From: Chromera velia
Taxonomy: Eukaryota; Sar; Chromeraceae
DNA: 54,948 nt
Direction: 5' to 3'
Assembly (NCBI GenBank): GCA_018398765.1
Contig: JAHBMJ010004232.1
Location: 1 to 54,948, forward strand
Part shown: positions 42,950 through 54,126 of the stretch, one piece after another
How positions within the stretch are numbered: position 1 is the stretch's first letter
Layout: every line of letters begins with the position of its first letter
The notes under the pieces: model-generated
Seen by the model: only the letters and a program-made list of their open reading frames with translations
What the model was told of the DNA's origin: nothing
The model's database searches: none
Position numbers and translations under genes: made by a program

Positions 42950-43937
42950 GCTGGCTTGCCTACCTGCGATGAAGCGACTTCTCTGATCGCGCTGATTCTA
43001 TTTTATATATCTATTCTTCGTCTCAGGTGAGCGGTCTCGCTTCACGACTCGGAGTGCTACCAAGCATCCAGCATCAATCCTTCACACATGCTAGCAGGAA
43101 GTCACTAGGACATGCTTTTGTCCTCCTTCATCTTTTTCGTGATCGTGAACGCTTTCCCATTCAAAAACGAAAAAAAGGAGACTCCATGCATGCACAAATT
43201 TAGTGAACATCACGGTGGACAACTATATAACCAATTGAAGCTGTGTATGCTGTCAACTTAGAGCTAGGAAACTCGAAATGCATGCACTGACGTACGTACG
43301 TACGTACGTATCGATATATAATTTAAATTCTTCTTCATACAAAGTGCATGCATGCATGTCTCTCGATCCGGTCGATACATCGATATATGATCGACAACAG
43401 ATTTTAATTATATTCTTTAGTGTACGTCTCTCTATCGTCTCTCTGCATGGTCCTTTGTCGGACTAGTAGACAAATAGTAGACAACAGATGGCGCCGAAAA
43501 AGACGTATGTGTGCCGGGGCCCATGCATGCACTCCTGCATGGGTCGCATGATGCATGCATGCATGGGCCCGCGATCGCCCGCGCGATTGGGCCCGCGATG
43601 GCTCGTAGTCACTCGACTGCATGCACGCTCCGTGCAACTCCGACATGCAAAAGCTGTTCGAAAAGCTCCTCCCTTCTTCAGTGGCAAAACAATGCAAAGG
43701 CAGCAAAGCTGATCAAAACCCTGAGTGGTGAAAACTCTTGCTTGCTCGCCTTACGTGCTTCTCTGTAGACACTTTCTCATTGACTTTGAGACAATTTTTT
43801 GGCGGACCGCCGTTACCTGTTGATTTCTTTCTGGAAGCTGCCGTCTCCTTTTTCCTGTTCCCGAATTTCCACGACCCCTCTCTGCTCGGACGTGTGCACC
43901 TGAACAAATCGAAGCGGAACTGTGTGCGAGAAGCAAA
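42950..43937. promoter_or_regulatory. Divergent upstream region with TGCATGCA cluster
   Basis: This region lies between the start of the 767-residue gene (minus) and the HU-like gene (plus). TGCATGCA octamers begin at 43187, 43279, 43345, 43349, 43524, 43552, 43556 and 43618, eight in under 450 bp. The last group is mixed with GGGCCC and GCGATCGC palindromes (43517-43600). A GTAC tandem repeat (CGTACGTACGTACG) sits at about 43291-43310. Regulatory function is inferred. Confidence 0.6.
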
Positions 43938-45818
43938 ATGTTCCTGCGTGTACATGCCGGCCTTCTCTTTATATTTGCGTGTGGCGTGTCCCTTTGCGGT
44001 GCATTTGTCCAAATTGGTTCGTTGACTTGTCAGAGACTGGGAAGGCGGCAAGGGTTCGCCTGCCAGCTGGCAGCAGAAAAGGTAAATGCGGGGCGGTTTT
44101 GTGAAGAAGGCACAGGCTTTGTTTTTCTCTTTCGCCCCCTCGAGCAAGACATTCAAGCACTTTCAGTGTGGATGCAGTGGCTTGTTGCTGACCAGTGTTC
44201 TTCAAATGCAACAGAGCGATAGAAGACAGAAGTTCCCTTTGGTGTCAGGCAGACAACAGACAGAGTCTGTGATGACTGTATGGGTGAATTCAGGTGGAGG
44301 CCTTAAAGCTGGGCGATGTGGCTAAAATGGTTTCGGAAAAGATGGAAATCAGCTCTGCACAGGCGCGAAGGTTTATGGATTGCTACTCTGAGGTGATTTC
44401 GGACTCGGTTAAGGAAGGGAAGAAAGTGCCCGTCCCGAATCTCGGAAGCTTCTCGGTCAGTCGCTTGGTTGGTGGGGGACTCGATGCGTGATGTGTCTGT
44501 GTCTTTTGTGGACTTATTCTCGATCTCGGTTCTCCAACTCAACAGCATGAAAAAACTTTGCGCTTTCAGAGCTGTGTGGGGGTGACGATTTTTTGTTTGC
44601 CCGATCGATTGAGGCATGCGAGCGGGCGCATGGATGGACCCCTGTGTGTCAGGCTCGGCTGTGATTTCTCTGGTTGATGGAAGTGCGCCAGCCTGGAAGG
44701 CTTCCCATGTCACCTGTCTGCTTCCCGAATGCATTTATTCTCTCGGACTCAATTGAGAGAGTAGAGGATGGAGAGAGTTCAGCTAGCTGTGGTTGTGTGA
44801 CGCTGCTCTGTCTCCTTCCCTTTCCTTCTATCTCGTGAGTGAGTAAGTGAGTGAGTGAGTGAGTGGGTGAGTGGGAGAGTGAGTGAGTGAGTAAGTGAGT
44901 GAGTGAGTGTGTGTGTGTCTGTGTGTGTGTGCGTCTGTGGTGTGTGTGTATGAGTTTGTGTGTGTATGAGTTTGTGCGTGTATGAGTTTGTGTGTGTGTG
45001 TATGAGTTCTCCCTCTCGTTCTCTGTGAGTGTGTCCCCGTGTCCTCGTTTTTCTCTGTGAGTGTGTCCTCGTGCGCGCGCGTGCGTGTATTTGTGTGTCA
45101 CCTCTCCTTGTGTCACCTCTCCTTACGTCTGTGTCACCTCTCCTTACGTCTGTATTTTCCCTTTCGGCTAGTATTGCGCGACCCGAGGAAAGAAGAAAGA
45201 GAGAAACAAACAGAATGACGCTGCGGATCTGATGTTCATGTCAGAAGAGCCCTCTCAGAGAATGCGCTAGCACGTGCGTATGTGTGCTTCCAGGCTGAAT
45301 CCATTTATTGATCTGTGCGTGTGTATTTAAGCGATGCGAAGTCAAGCACTGACATTCCACCAGACACCCACACACGCAGAGTGAAGAAGAGAAACCCTGT
45401 GTGAGTTAGAAGCGCCTAAGTTCAGATGGAAACACAAACGAGAGGGAGAAGGAGAAAATTCGAGCGATGTGGAAACATGGGATGGATAGAGGGACCGAGG
45501 TAGCTGTGTAGCGTAGGCGTGTGCGTACGGATAAAAAAGAGAGGGGTTTCTGATGCGGGAGAGGAAGACAACGAAGCACAAACACTTTCCATTCTTGTGC
45601 TTGTCTCCGTGTGTGAGTCTTATATTCAAACTGGCCTTCCCGTGTGCCTCTTCTGGCGTGCAAATGACCATCCATGCCTGCAAATGCAGAAGAGTCACCG
45701 GAACGAGAGGACTGCAAGAAACCCGAGAACCGGAGAGATGCTGAAGATCCCCTCGAAGGACGTTCCGGTGTTCAAACCCAGCAAGATGTTCAAGCAATTT
45801 GTGAATGGAGAAGAATGA
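43938..45818 (+). CDS. HU/IHF-family DNA-binding protein with signal-peptide-like leader
   Basis: HU proteins bend and compact DNA in bacteria and in organelles of bacterial origin. Three exons (43938-44081, 44294-44455, 45690-45818), all in phase 0, give 144 residues. Residues 49-102 hold the helical dimerisation part (LKLGDVAKMVSEKMEI, then VKEGKKVPVPNLGSFS). The last exon carries the DNA-binding arm and the signature RNPRTGEMLKIPSKDVPVFK, with the DNA-intercalating Pro conserved, so the protein looks functional. The first 48 residues are extra: MFLRVHAGLLFIFACGVSLC is a typical signal peptide, followed by a Phe and a basic segment (FVQIGSLTCQRLGRRQG). This is the layout of a bipartite plastid-targeting leader in algae with complex plastids. 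Plastid nucleoid location is inferred. The second intron (1,234 bp) holds a GAGT/GT repeat. Confidence 0.88.
44835..45010. repeat. GAGT and GT repeats in HU-like intron 2
   Basis: A run of GTGA/GAGT units (44835-44910) passes into GT and GTATGAGTTT units (to about 45010) within the second intron of the HU-like gene. Confidence 0.85.
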
Positions 45819-46919
45819 ACAAAAGAACGAGAATAAGGGGAGACGGAAATCTTGATTCTGTTATTTTCGTCGATTCGTTTCTCTGTCGGTCTGTTTGCTT
45901 GTCCATGCGTTGAAGGAAGGGTTGTTTGTCATCGCAACAATAAACGAAAACGAGAAAGTCTGACAAGAACGAAGAGGCAGAAAGGAACAGAAAAGAAAGA
46001 AATTGAGGTGAAAGAAGGGAATTACACAGCCTCTTACCCGTTTCAGGTGGGCGTTTTGTCGAAAAGCAGCGATGAGAAACAAAAGTCGCTGCGCCTGCCT
46101 GTCTTTCTGCTGTGGTGTGAGGAGATGAAGGAGAATAAATGAACGAACAAGAATTTATGCGTTCCAAGTTTTTCTCGTTCCATCTATTCCTTCATTGTCT
46201 CTTCTCTCTGAGTAAAGAGGAGGGAAGAGGAGAGGACGGAAAAGAAAAAAGCTTCCTGGGAAACCACCGGGTAGACGTGTACAGGTCGTGGTGGATCGAG
46301 AGACCTCAAAATGAGGTTGCATGCTGACCGGCATGCAGTGAGCAATTTAATTCCAGAGTCATGGTCTGCTTGTCCCGAGATAAGTTTCAGTGTATAACTA
46401 TTTAACCTGGCCAGGCTGTGACTGACAAAGAGGGTTCGGAGAACAAAATCGATTTGCCGAGGGAGGGAAAAAAAAATGCTCAAAGGAAAAAATTGTGAGA
46501 CGTGGGAATTGACGTGGGTCCCTTTGTGGGTTTCCGAGGCGCATGCCCCCTCATGTTTTCTGAAAGATTGTCATGCATGGATCACTAGATTGATATCTAA
46601 AGATTGATCAAACCGGGATTGGGACTCCTTGTTTACTTAATGCTCAGCGTTTCAGTGAAATTCAGTCTAGGTTTCAGTAAGCCGTGTTTTACTGTAATCT
46701 CTATGTACTATTATACATTCCGTACATTCCTAATGCACATAAAGATTTATAGCTAACTATATATAATCTAAACCCAGGCGTCGCACATAGATTGATTGAC
46801 TGATTGATTGATTGATAATTGATTGAAAAAAATTAAATGTTTACTCCATTTTTTTGGGGGGGGATCAAAAGTTACGTACGTTATAAATTATGTACGTATA
46901 TTTTAGTATATTTGTGTAG

Positions 46920-46966
<47 letters not shown>

Positions 46967-47619
46967 CAATTGATTGATTGATTGATTGATATGTTCCGCC
47001 CTAGGGCCTTCCCGTTATATCTATCTGTCGCCAGAGCTAGCAGGGCGGGGCGTTCCCCAGCCTAAGCTGAGGTATCATTAGGATTATATTTTATGTTCTG
47101 GGTCTGTCCTAAGGTCCACTGCCAGGGGACGGCTTTAAGTTGTAAGAATCAAAGGTGTAGATTTGAGAGTTGATCAGAAGTTACTATGCTTTTGCCATAC
47201 AAAATAAAAAAAAAGATAAATTTCTCCAGTTATGTGCCGGCGCGCCATTAAAGCTGCACGTTAAAGTGGATTGAAGAGAGTCTGCATTGTATTTGAAATC
47301 ACGAATACTGAGAGCAATTCTCAGGGTACGGAGAAGTCTTTTCTGATGAGTCTCTCCAGGGCACTCTAGGGGGGTAAAAACCCGTAGAACGGTGTTGAAT
47401 TTATCTATGCTAAAGCAAAAACCATCCCGATAGTTGAAATATATAATTCGCATGAGTCATAAGAGAAGGACTAATGTCTAAGTAAGGAAGTATGACAGAG
47501 ATTTGACTTTAGGCCTATTGTTGGCTAGCACTGAAAGACACTGATGGATTCTGAATGTTGTTTATCAGTGGTAGTTCTGAACTAATGATCTAAGTAGGAA
47601 ACAACACAATTAGAATTCA
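45819..47619. other. Intergenic region, AT-rich with ATTG repeats
   Basis: After the HU-like gene there are short open frames without recognisable similarity. From about 46600 the sequence is AT-rich, with two (ATTG)n tracts at about 46787-46825 and 46919-46991. Unremarkable sequence follows up to the AATTG target site of the LTR element. Confidence 0.55.
46919..46991. repeat. (ATTG)n microsatellite
   Basis: About 17 ATTG units are interrupted once by ATCA. A shorter tract of the same unit lies at 46787-46825. Confidence 0.9.
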
Positions 47620-47624
47620 AATTG

Positions 47625-47874
47625 TGTAGCATTGTGAAGGTCTGACAAGCAGTTGTGTCAGGATGAAATGAAGTACGCGCGCATAACGTGCGTAGGGCGC
47701 ATGCATGTATGCTGCATGGCCGGGAATTAATTGTGCAGCATGCAGTCTCTACGAAGACATCCGTTGTTTGTCTTACAGAATAGAGATAGTAGAACTACCC
47801 ATGCATGACAGAACCTTTATCCGTATGTAGGAGCTGGCCCCAGCTACGACTAGCTGAGGGCCTACATCCCTACG
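47625..47874 (+). repeat. Left LTR
   Basis: The LTR is 250 bp, beginning TGTAGCATTG and ending CATCCCTACG. It differs from the right LTR at ten positions by my reading (about 96 percent identity), and all ten are transitions. It contains an AGCTGGCCCCAGCT inverted repeat near its end. Confidence 0.9.
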
Positions 47875-48055
47875 TGGCAGCGGAGTACATGATCCAGCCT
47901 CAGTGGGTTCGTGCGCTCTCTTCGGATTGATCGTTCGAACAGCCTTTCGCGCTGCAATCGTATTGCTCGTCGATTGAGCTTTGCACGTGGTCACTGTAGG
48001 AAGTCCAATTCAGTAGAAGCCACCTTTTTCAGAGCCCTTTGAATTTCTTTGTTAG

Positions 48056-49480
48056 TTGGCAGTCATGTCGGTAGTAGAACGGTTCGGGAATTTTGTTCTG
48101 TTGCTCGAGGCTCTTGACCGGTTCAAGAACATCCCCATCCTTCACGTGCAGAAGAACGGTCAAGCCCTCCTGGCAGAAGGCAGAACACTCGCAGAGAATC
48201 TTGTGGAGGCTGCAGGTGGGTCTTCCACAGCCGCTCCTTCAGAAAAGAGGAATCCGCAGTCACCTTCGAGAAGATCCCCTGCCGATACAGAGGGAATTTT
48301 GAAGAAGTCGAAGACCCGAAGGAGTTAGAAGTTGACCGCTGGAGCCTGGGCCCGCAAACAAGCAAACGGCTTATTAGACGGCAGCACAAAGAAGCAGAAA
48401 ACACCTTTAGGGGGAGGAGGGAGCCATAACAGTCCCCTGTCTGCGTCGCAAAGGTTGCAGATGGATGTGAAGAGAGAGAGGAGTCCCCACAGGAGAAGTG
48501 ATTGGAGGCTCGTGAGGTCCGTCCCTCGTGCGCCAGTGGACCTGTCCACCCAGAAAGAGTCTGTTGAGAGAGAAGATAGAGGTCAGAGTACTTTCCTCCA
48601 GATGACGTCCAAAGAAGCAGAAGAGAAGGGAAAAGACAAGGAGGGGCCGTCTTCTGATGCTGGTCGACCGACTGACCAGGAAGACATTGACATGTACGAC
48701 CCTAGCGGTGAAGAAACCCCATCATTCAGTCCGGTCCAGCCCGTCCCAGTGATGGAACCCATGCCGATGATGATCGGCAGAACCGAAGCAGGTAGAAAGG
48801 GGAAAGCCGAGAGAAGGAGAGAGAAACAACAGAGGAAGAGAGAGGGGTAAAAGGACGTGAAGCACCATGCAGAGATCAATACCATCCGGCAGGCTCGTGG
48901 GGATAGCCACCAGACAAATCTTGGTGCCTCCCTTTAAGGAGTGAGTGCAGAGGTGCAAGTAGAGAGACGGGATCATAGGGTTGCAGTGCAGGAGGACCGA
49001 AAAAGAAGGAAAGTGGAGCGAAAGGAGTGGAAGAGGCAAGAGACTCAGAGAGCCGAAATCAACGCCCTCAAGCAGAGGCAGTCATCGCTTCTTGGAAACC
49101 AAGCAAGAGCGACGGGGGAGAAAGAGCAGTGGGGGAGATTCAGCAGCAACTCCGTGCCCCAACTTAGAGACCCCCGTAAAATTCGAGAGCAACAACACAG
49201 AATCACGTCAGTACGCCTTCGCAGTAGCATGGAGACGGGTCGTACGCAGGGGAAGAGGGGGTTTGGTTCGAGTGCAGCGCCAGGCCCTCCCCTGAGGAAG
49301 AATGTGCAAACGTATCAACTCGCCTCTATCCGTCACTGCAACAGGGTGAAGACGCTGAGCATAGAGGGAGATGCAGGAGGTGCCCAGTCCAGAGAAACCC
49401 AACCACTGTCTCATAACAAATACATCCAAAAGTATTTCTCTGAACCGTGGGCACAGTATGCGATGGCAACGTTTCGTTAA
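48056..49480 (+). pseudogene. Decayed gag-like open frame inside the LTR element
   Basis: A single reading frame runs from about 48056 to the TAA at 49480, interrupted only by TAG at 48326-48328 and TAA at 48848-48850 and 48935-48937. Each of those stops could arise from a Gln codon by one C-to-T change. The segments are highly charged, rich in Arg, Lys, Glu and Gln, with an acidic patch (DQEDIDMYDPSGEE) in the middle. Position between primer site and polypurine tract suggests a gag-like structural protein, but no nucleocapsid zinc knuckle or other hallmark is seen. Introns removing the stops are an alternative (a GTGGGT donor-like site lies near 48216). Confidence 0.5.
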
Positions 49481-50245
49481 AGGGTGTGTTGTGAAGTGTG
49501 TGGGCCAGAGTTGGAGACGGAATACATTCACAATCGCATTCCAACGCTTCTCTTTTTCTGTCCGTTCACATCCTTTCATTTCGTTTTAACACGCGGTTGC
49601 TTTGGTTTTTCGCATCTGTTTGCTTCTGTCTGCATGTCTGTACTTTTTCTACCTGCGTTGAGCAGCAATTTTTTTTTCTCGGTGATCGTTTCAATCGTTG
49701 TGTGCCTTTGCTCGGCGGCGTTGGAGGAAGGGGGCACGGTGTGGGTGAGAAAAGAAGGGAGGAGACGGAAGCAGGTGGCATGCAGTAAGGAGACAGAGCA
49801 AAGAGAGAAAGAGAAGAAGAGCTGACAGTGAGTGACGGCCAGAAAGGGAAGACTCTGTTTGTGTAGCATGATGACTGGAATAAGGTAAACATTCAGATCA
49901 ATCAGAAAAAAGAGAGAGCAAAAGTTGAAGTAGGCAGAGGTGGCTGTATTGGCTACGGATTAGCCAATCAGAGAAACAGTTCATCTCATGTGCTGCTGCA
50001 TTCTAGGTTCAAATCCTGTGAACAATTCTTCATCCCGCTTTTCATGTGAGAAAAGAAAGTCTGCTTTACAATCAGTTACAATCAGTTGTCATAAGCCTAA
50101 TCAGCAGTAAAGGCTGGAAGAAGGAGAAAATGACTTGAGGTGATTTGCATGGATTCGAGACCGTTCTGTATGGCCCACGCCTTTTTGAGATCAAATTGCC
50201 TCATGCTGATAAAGTGGTGGGACGCCACTCTAGAGGGAGGGGGCA

Positions 50246-50495
50246 CGTAGCGTTGTGAAGGTCTGACAAGCAGTTGTGTCAGGATGAAATGAAGTACGCG
50301 CGCATAACGTACGTAGGGCGCATGCATGTATGCTGCATGGCTGGGAATTAATTGTGCAGCATGCAGTCTCTATGAAGACATCCATTGTTTGTCTTACAGA
50401 ACAGAGATAGCAGAACTACCCATGCATGACAGAACCTTTATCCGTATGTAGGAGCTGATCCCAGCTACGACTAGCTGAGGGCCTACATCCCTACG
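50246..50495 (+). repeat. Right LTR
   Basis: The LTR is 250 bp, beginning CGTAGCGTTG and ending CATCCCTACG, preceded by the purine tract at 50232-50243 and followed by the AATTG target duplicate. Compared with the left LTR, several CG dinucleotides have become TG or CA. Confidence 0.9.
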
Positions 50496-50500
50496 AATTG

Positions 50501-51126
50501 TTTTTAATATTGAGTTTTAGGTAGTTCTGCACTGAGTTTAACCTAGCTTTCGTAACGCTTTCTTCTACATTCTTCCATTTTTTTTCACATCATTTTTCTA
50601 TATATGATGATTGAGGGTTTTTTCATGTATGTTTTCTATATATCAGTTTTCTACCATTTTTTAATCAACTTTTTTATCACTTTTCTACACTTTTCTAACA
50701 TTTTTTGCAAGGATATTGAGGCGCATCAACTTCCAGTATTGATGATCGAGGTTCCAGTATCGCGTGCGCGGTCCGACTGTTCGCACGGAGTTTACCTGTC
50801 ACCTCGCCGTCTCGTCTTGACAGCCAAACCTGAAATAATTTAGGCGTCTCCGACGGACCACAGCATCATATTAATATATACTCCAATGATGACCATGGGA
50901 GCACTGCCTCGTCCGAGACTCGCCCGACTCTATGTCACACCCAGTGGCACAAACTCTCTCTTTGCGATACCGTCTTTTGGTGCCCAAACCTCACCTTCAG
51001 CGATTTTGCGTTCTGAAGACGTAGCCGTCTCCGTACGCGTCTGAAGTCTGTCCCGTCTCGCTAGCTAGCGTTTGTTTTTTGCGTTTGTGGACGGAGGAGG
51101 GTCAGATTGCAGGCAGGGAAAAAGAG
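50501..51126. other. Upstream region of the methyltransferase gene
   Basis: The first 230 bp are T-rich with repeated CTTTTCTAC-type motifs. The rest is GC-balanced. A TTGCAG near 51111 could be the acceptor of an intron in the 5' untranslated region or of an upstream coding exon. No separate gene is seen. Confidence 0.5.
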
Positions 51127-52436
51127 ATGGTGCTGGAGGTAGCAGGCTATCACGGTCTCAAATCCGGGGAGCTTGAGAGAACCTGGATTGACAAGAAGGC
51201 AGACATTACCGACAATCATGTGTACATAGACGGCCATCCTGTGATGGAGTCGTGGGAACAACCGTACATGGCCGCCCTTGCCAGAAAAGCAGCATCGAGG
51301 GGAGGAAAGGTTTTGGAAGTTGGCTTCGGTTTGGCTCTTTCTGCGCGTGCATTCCAGGAATGTGACATTCAAGAACACGTAATTATCGAGGCCAATGCGG
51401 ATGTGTTCAAGAAGTTGGTGTCCTGGGCTGCACAGCAGAAGCACAAAGTGACTCCTCTGTTTGGGCTTTGGCAGGACGTCGTGCACTCCCTGCCCTCAAA
51501 TGATTTTGATGGGATCATGTACGACACCTACCCGCAGAACGCAGAACAGCAACATGTACATCAGTTCGGGTTTCTCAAGCACGCCCGGCGTCTCCTGAAG
51601 CCCGTGGGGATCCTGACTTACTGTAACCTCACCTCACTTGGTAGGCTGAAAAGAAGGCAGAGAAGGCTTTTATCCATCTGTTCTTCTCTCTTTTCTTTTA
51701 CTTTGTCATCTTTTTTCTTTCTTGGTACTTCTTTCTTTTCTTTTTTCTGTATTTGCTTTTCCAATCCTTTCTTTTCCCTTCCTTTCTTTTTCCTTTTTTC
51801 TCTTCTCCGCTTCTTTCCTCCATTTTTCTTTCATCGCTTTCTCGTGCGTTCTTTCGTTCTCTTTTCTTCTCTTTCTCCTTCACTGTTTTTTTCACATCGT
51901 ATTCCAGTCTCTCGATCTGTCAGCGCATGTACTGAGATCATCAGATCACAGCACGACGTGTACCAGACAGTCAGTCGGGGTCCTTTCCGTCCTCTCAGGG
52001 AGAAATACTGAGGGGAGTGGAATTAATAGCACAAAGCTGGGGTGCAGGATGATACAGAAAGGGAGATTGACACGCGATAATGACCCGGTGGGTCCCTTTT
52101 GGTTCGTGCGAGAGAAGCTTGGTTGAGGCAAAGTGAATCCAAGTCTCGTACGAAGAAGCACTTTAATTTATTCTGTTCGGGCTTCTTCCTTTATGCATTC
52201 ATGCAATTATGCATGCAGGCGTTCTGAGGGCAGAGTACAGTGATCCGACAAAGACAGATGAAGAGAACTGGAGGCTGCTTTTTGAGGCCACTCAAAAGCC
52301 GCATCTGTTGAAGGATTGCGGATTCAAGGAGGAAGAGATCAGAGAGTTCGAGCTGCACTCACTCGTCCCTCCGAAGGAGTGTGCGTACTACCAGCATCAC
52401 ACACAGCTGATTCCGGTCCTGGTGAAGGCGAATTAA
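51127..52436 (+). CDS. GAMT: Guanidinoacetate N-methyltransferase
   Basis: GAMT makes creatine by transferring a methyl group from S-adenosylmethionine to guanidinoacetate. Two exons (51127-51640, 52219-52436) join in phase 1 to give 243 residues; human GAMT has 236. Diagnostic features are MESWEQPYM (40-48), the SAM-binding loop LEVGFG (63-68), the acidic residue after strand 2 (IIEAN, E88), [22 protein letters not shown] with the catalytic Asp at 133, LTYCNLTS, and a C-terminal [10 protein letters not shown] block. All are in the family order with no breaks. The frame is open upstream of ATG 51127 to a TTGCAG at 51111, so a short upstream exon is possible. The intron (578 bp) is a T/C-rich tract of TTTC-type repeats. 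The protein is probably cytosolic, as no leader is visible. Confidence 0.92.
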
Positions 52437-54126
52437 GTCAGCTGAGGGCAAGAAGTGAAGAAGTAGAGGGATGGAGGGAGGGAGGAATTCTGTTCTGCTC
52501 ATGTCGGTCTTCAATTTAAGGGAAATGAAATAAGGGATCGAGGTGGGGGAGGACTTTTTTGCACTTGTGTCTGTCTTTCTGTGTGTGTTTTTTTCTGTGA
52601 GGTTCTTTGTCTGCTTCTCTACCTCTTCAGCCTGGAGAGAGTTGGTCTACGTGTGTGTTTCACTGGGAGCTTCTGTCGGGGTTTCCCGAAGGATCTCTAG
52701 CTCTCCGGCTGGTGTGTCGATTTGAATTTCACCTTCTCACTCAATGCACTGCATGGAAATCTGGGGAAGAGAATTATTTCCACGCCGTCCCACCAGCCAT
52801 TCAGCCTGCTCTTTTTCTTTCTCTTTGGCAGGTCGAACTGTGACGCACTTTTTCTTCTCTCTCTTTTTTTGTTCACGAAAGATACCCGTGCGTAGGCGCC
52901 TTTCTGCATGCCTGCGCTGCCCCGTTTCTTCTTTCTGTCTACCGACCAATGGGCATAAAGAAGGCTTGTCTCAGCTGTCTGCCTCATAAAGCCGTAGTTT
53001 AATCTATTCCAACGGATTCTAACGCCGGCCTCATTGAAGGGGGCAGTCTAGAGCATTGGTCTGTTCTTCTGAGTGAGTAATACTGAGTATGTGTGAGGCA
53101 GTTGAATGGCTTGAGCGGCAAGTTGAGTGAGAACCCCGACACTTGCAATGGTGCATGCCCGAACAATAAAAAGAAAAAAACATGTAGTAACTCTCTGTTT
53201 GTTTTCCTATCTGTGAGAGATTAATTGTAAAAGAGTTACTGAGAGTAAGAATAAATGAACACGCTAGTGAATACGTAAATGACTGATACCTAGCATAACA
53301 AATTTGCTGGCTCACTAGCGGATTCATATGCTTTGAGATATATGTATACTATATATATTCAACGTGTGTTGACGCGTGTATGCGCCTTTCCTGGACGACG
53401 CACGTCGAACGCTCGGTATTTACCAAATTGCCAGTGGGCAGGAGGCCAATCCCCTAGGAGGGCTAATCTTCGGAGAGGCCCAAGAGGGTAATCCTTCAGA
53501 CATTAATCGGAATTTAATCTTTATATATATATATATATATATATATGTTTTATTTTCTACTATATATAGTTACTGGTATACAGCTTTTAGCCCAGGCTCT
53601 GCGCTAAATTAGGCGCTATGGCAACTTAGAGTAAAATTAGTCATATAATTTTCTTGAGGACTTTTATCTCTCTACTTTAATTTAACATCTTCTAACATGA
53701 TTCCCGGTTACCTGAATGAAGACTAAGTTTTTTTACGTTACAAACAAATTACGTATCTGCGTTACAATATTCTGAAGGAATCACAAGAAATTAGAGAAGA
53801 AAATGACTAAACTTCAATCAACTTGACTCTAAACTACTCTAAACTTGACGTTAATAATTTGAATCAACTTACTAGTCAACTTAGCAGTGAACCAAACAAG
53901 TAAAAATTCGAAATCAGTCTTTACCCCCACGATGGGGTAACCTGCGCGCTGCTTCAGAGCTTCTGCAACATACTGACTCACAATGGCTGAATTGAATCAA
54001 TCGGTCTGCTTGATGACTATAACCGACTAGCGAACCTGCTCTCCTGCTCCTTGCTCGTGTTCGAAAGCACGTCTTCGTGCTTCGATTCCCCCTTTCATCC
54101 CTTTCGGTGACAGCCACCGTCACCCC
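52437..54126. other. Intergenic region
   Basis: The first 550 bp are pyrimidine-rich 3' flank of the methyltransferase gene. From about 53160 the sequence is AT-rich, with a (TA)n microsatellite at about 53521-53546. A more balanced block (about 53380-53510) has a short open frame without recognisable similarity and may be a repeat fragment. No gene is supported. Confidence 0.55.
53521..53546. repeat. (TA)n microsatellite
   Basis: About 12 TA units within AT-rich intergenic sequence. Confidence 0.85.

Larger units (their letters stand above)
47620..50500. mobile_element. LTR retrotransposon-like element with target-site duplication
   Basis: Two 250-bp direct repeats (47625-47874 and 50246-50495) bound 2,371 bp. 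The 5-bp sequence AATTG lies immediately outside both ends (47620-47624 and 50496-50500), as expected for a target-site duplication. Directly after the left repeat is TGGCAGCGGAG (47875-47885), which begins with the TGG complementary to a tRNA CCA end, a primer-binding-site position. Just before the right repeat is a purine tract, AGAGGGAGGGGG (50232-50243). This is the full layout of an LTR retrotransposon. The interior carries a degraded open frame but no reverse transcriptase, RNase H or integrase that I can see, so it is probably a non-autonomous or internally deleted copy. Confidence 0.88.

Noticed and set aside
47184-47453. Minus-strand 89-residue open frame next to the LTR element
   Set aside because: No family resemblance, no splice context and AT-rich surroundings; not distinguishable from chance.
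47925-47960. Possible tRNA because of a TTCGAA B-box-like sequence
   Set aside because: No acceptor stem, anticodon arm or A box can be fitted on either strand around it.
48056-49480. Reassigned TAA/TAG codons read as Gln
   Set aside because: The three stops all fit Gln positions, but other genes here (for example HU, GAMT, the SR-rich gene) end normally, and this frame lies inside an ageing mobile element, so decay is the simpler explanation.
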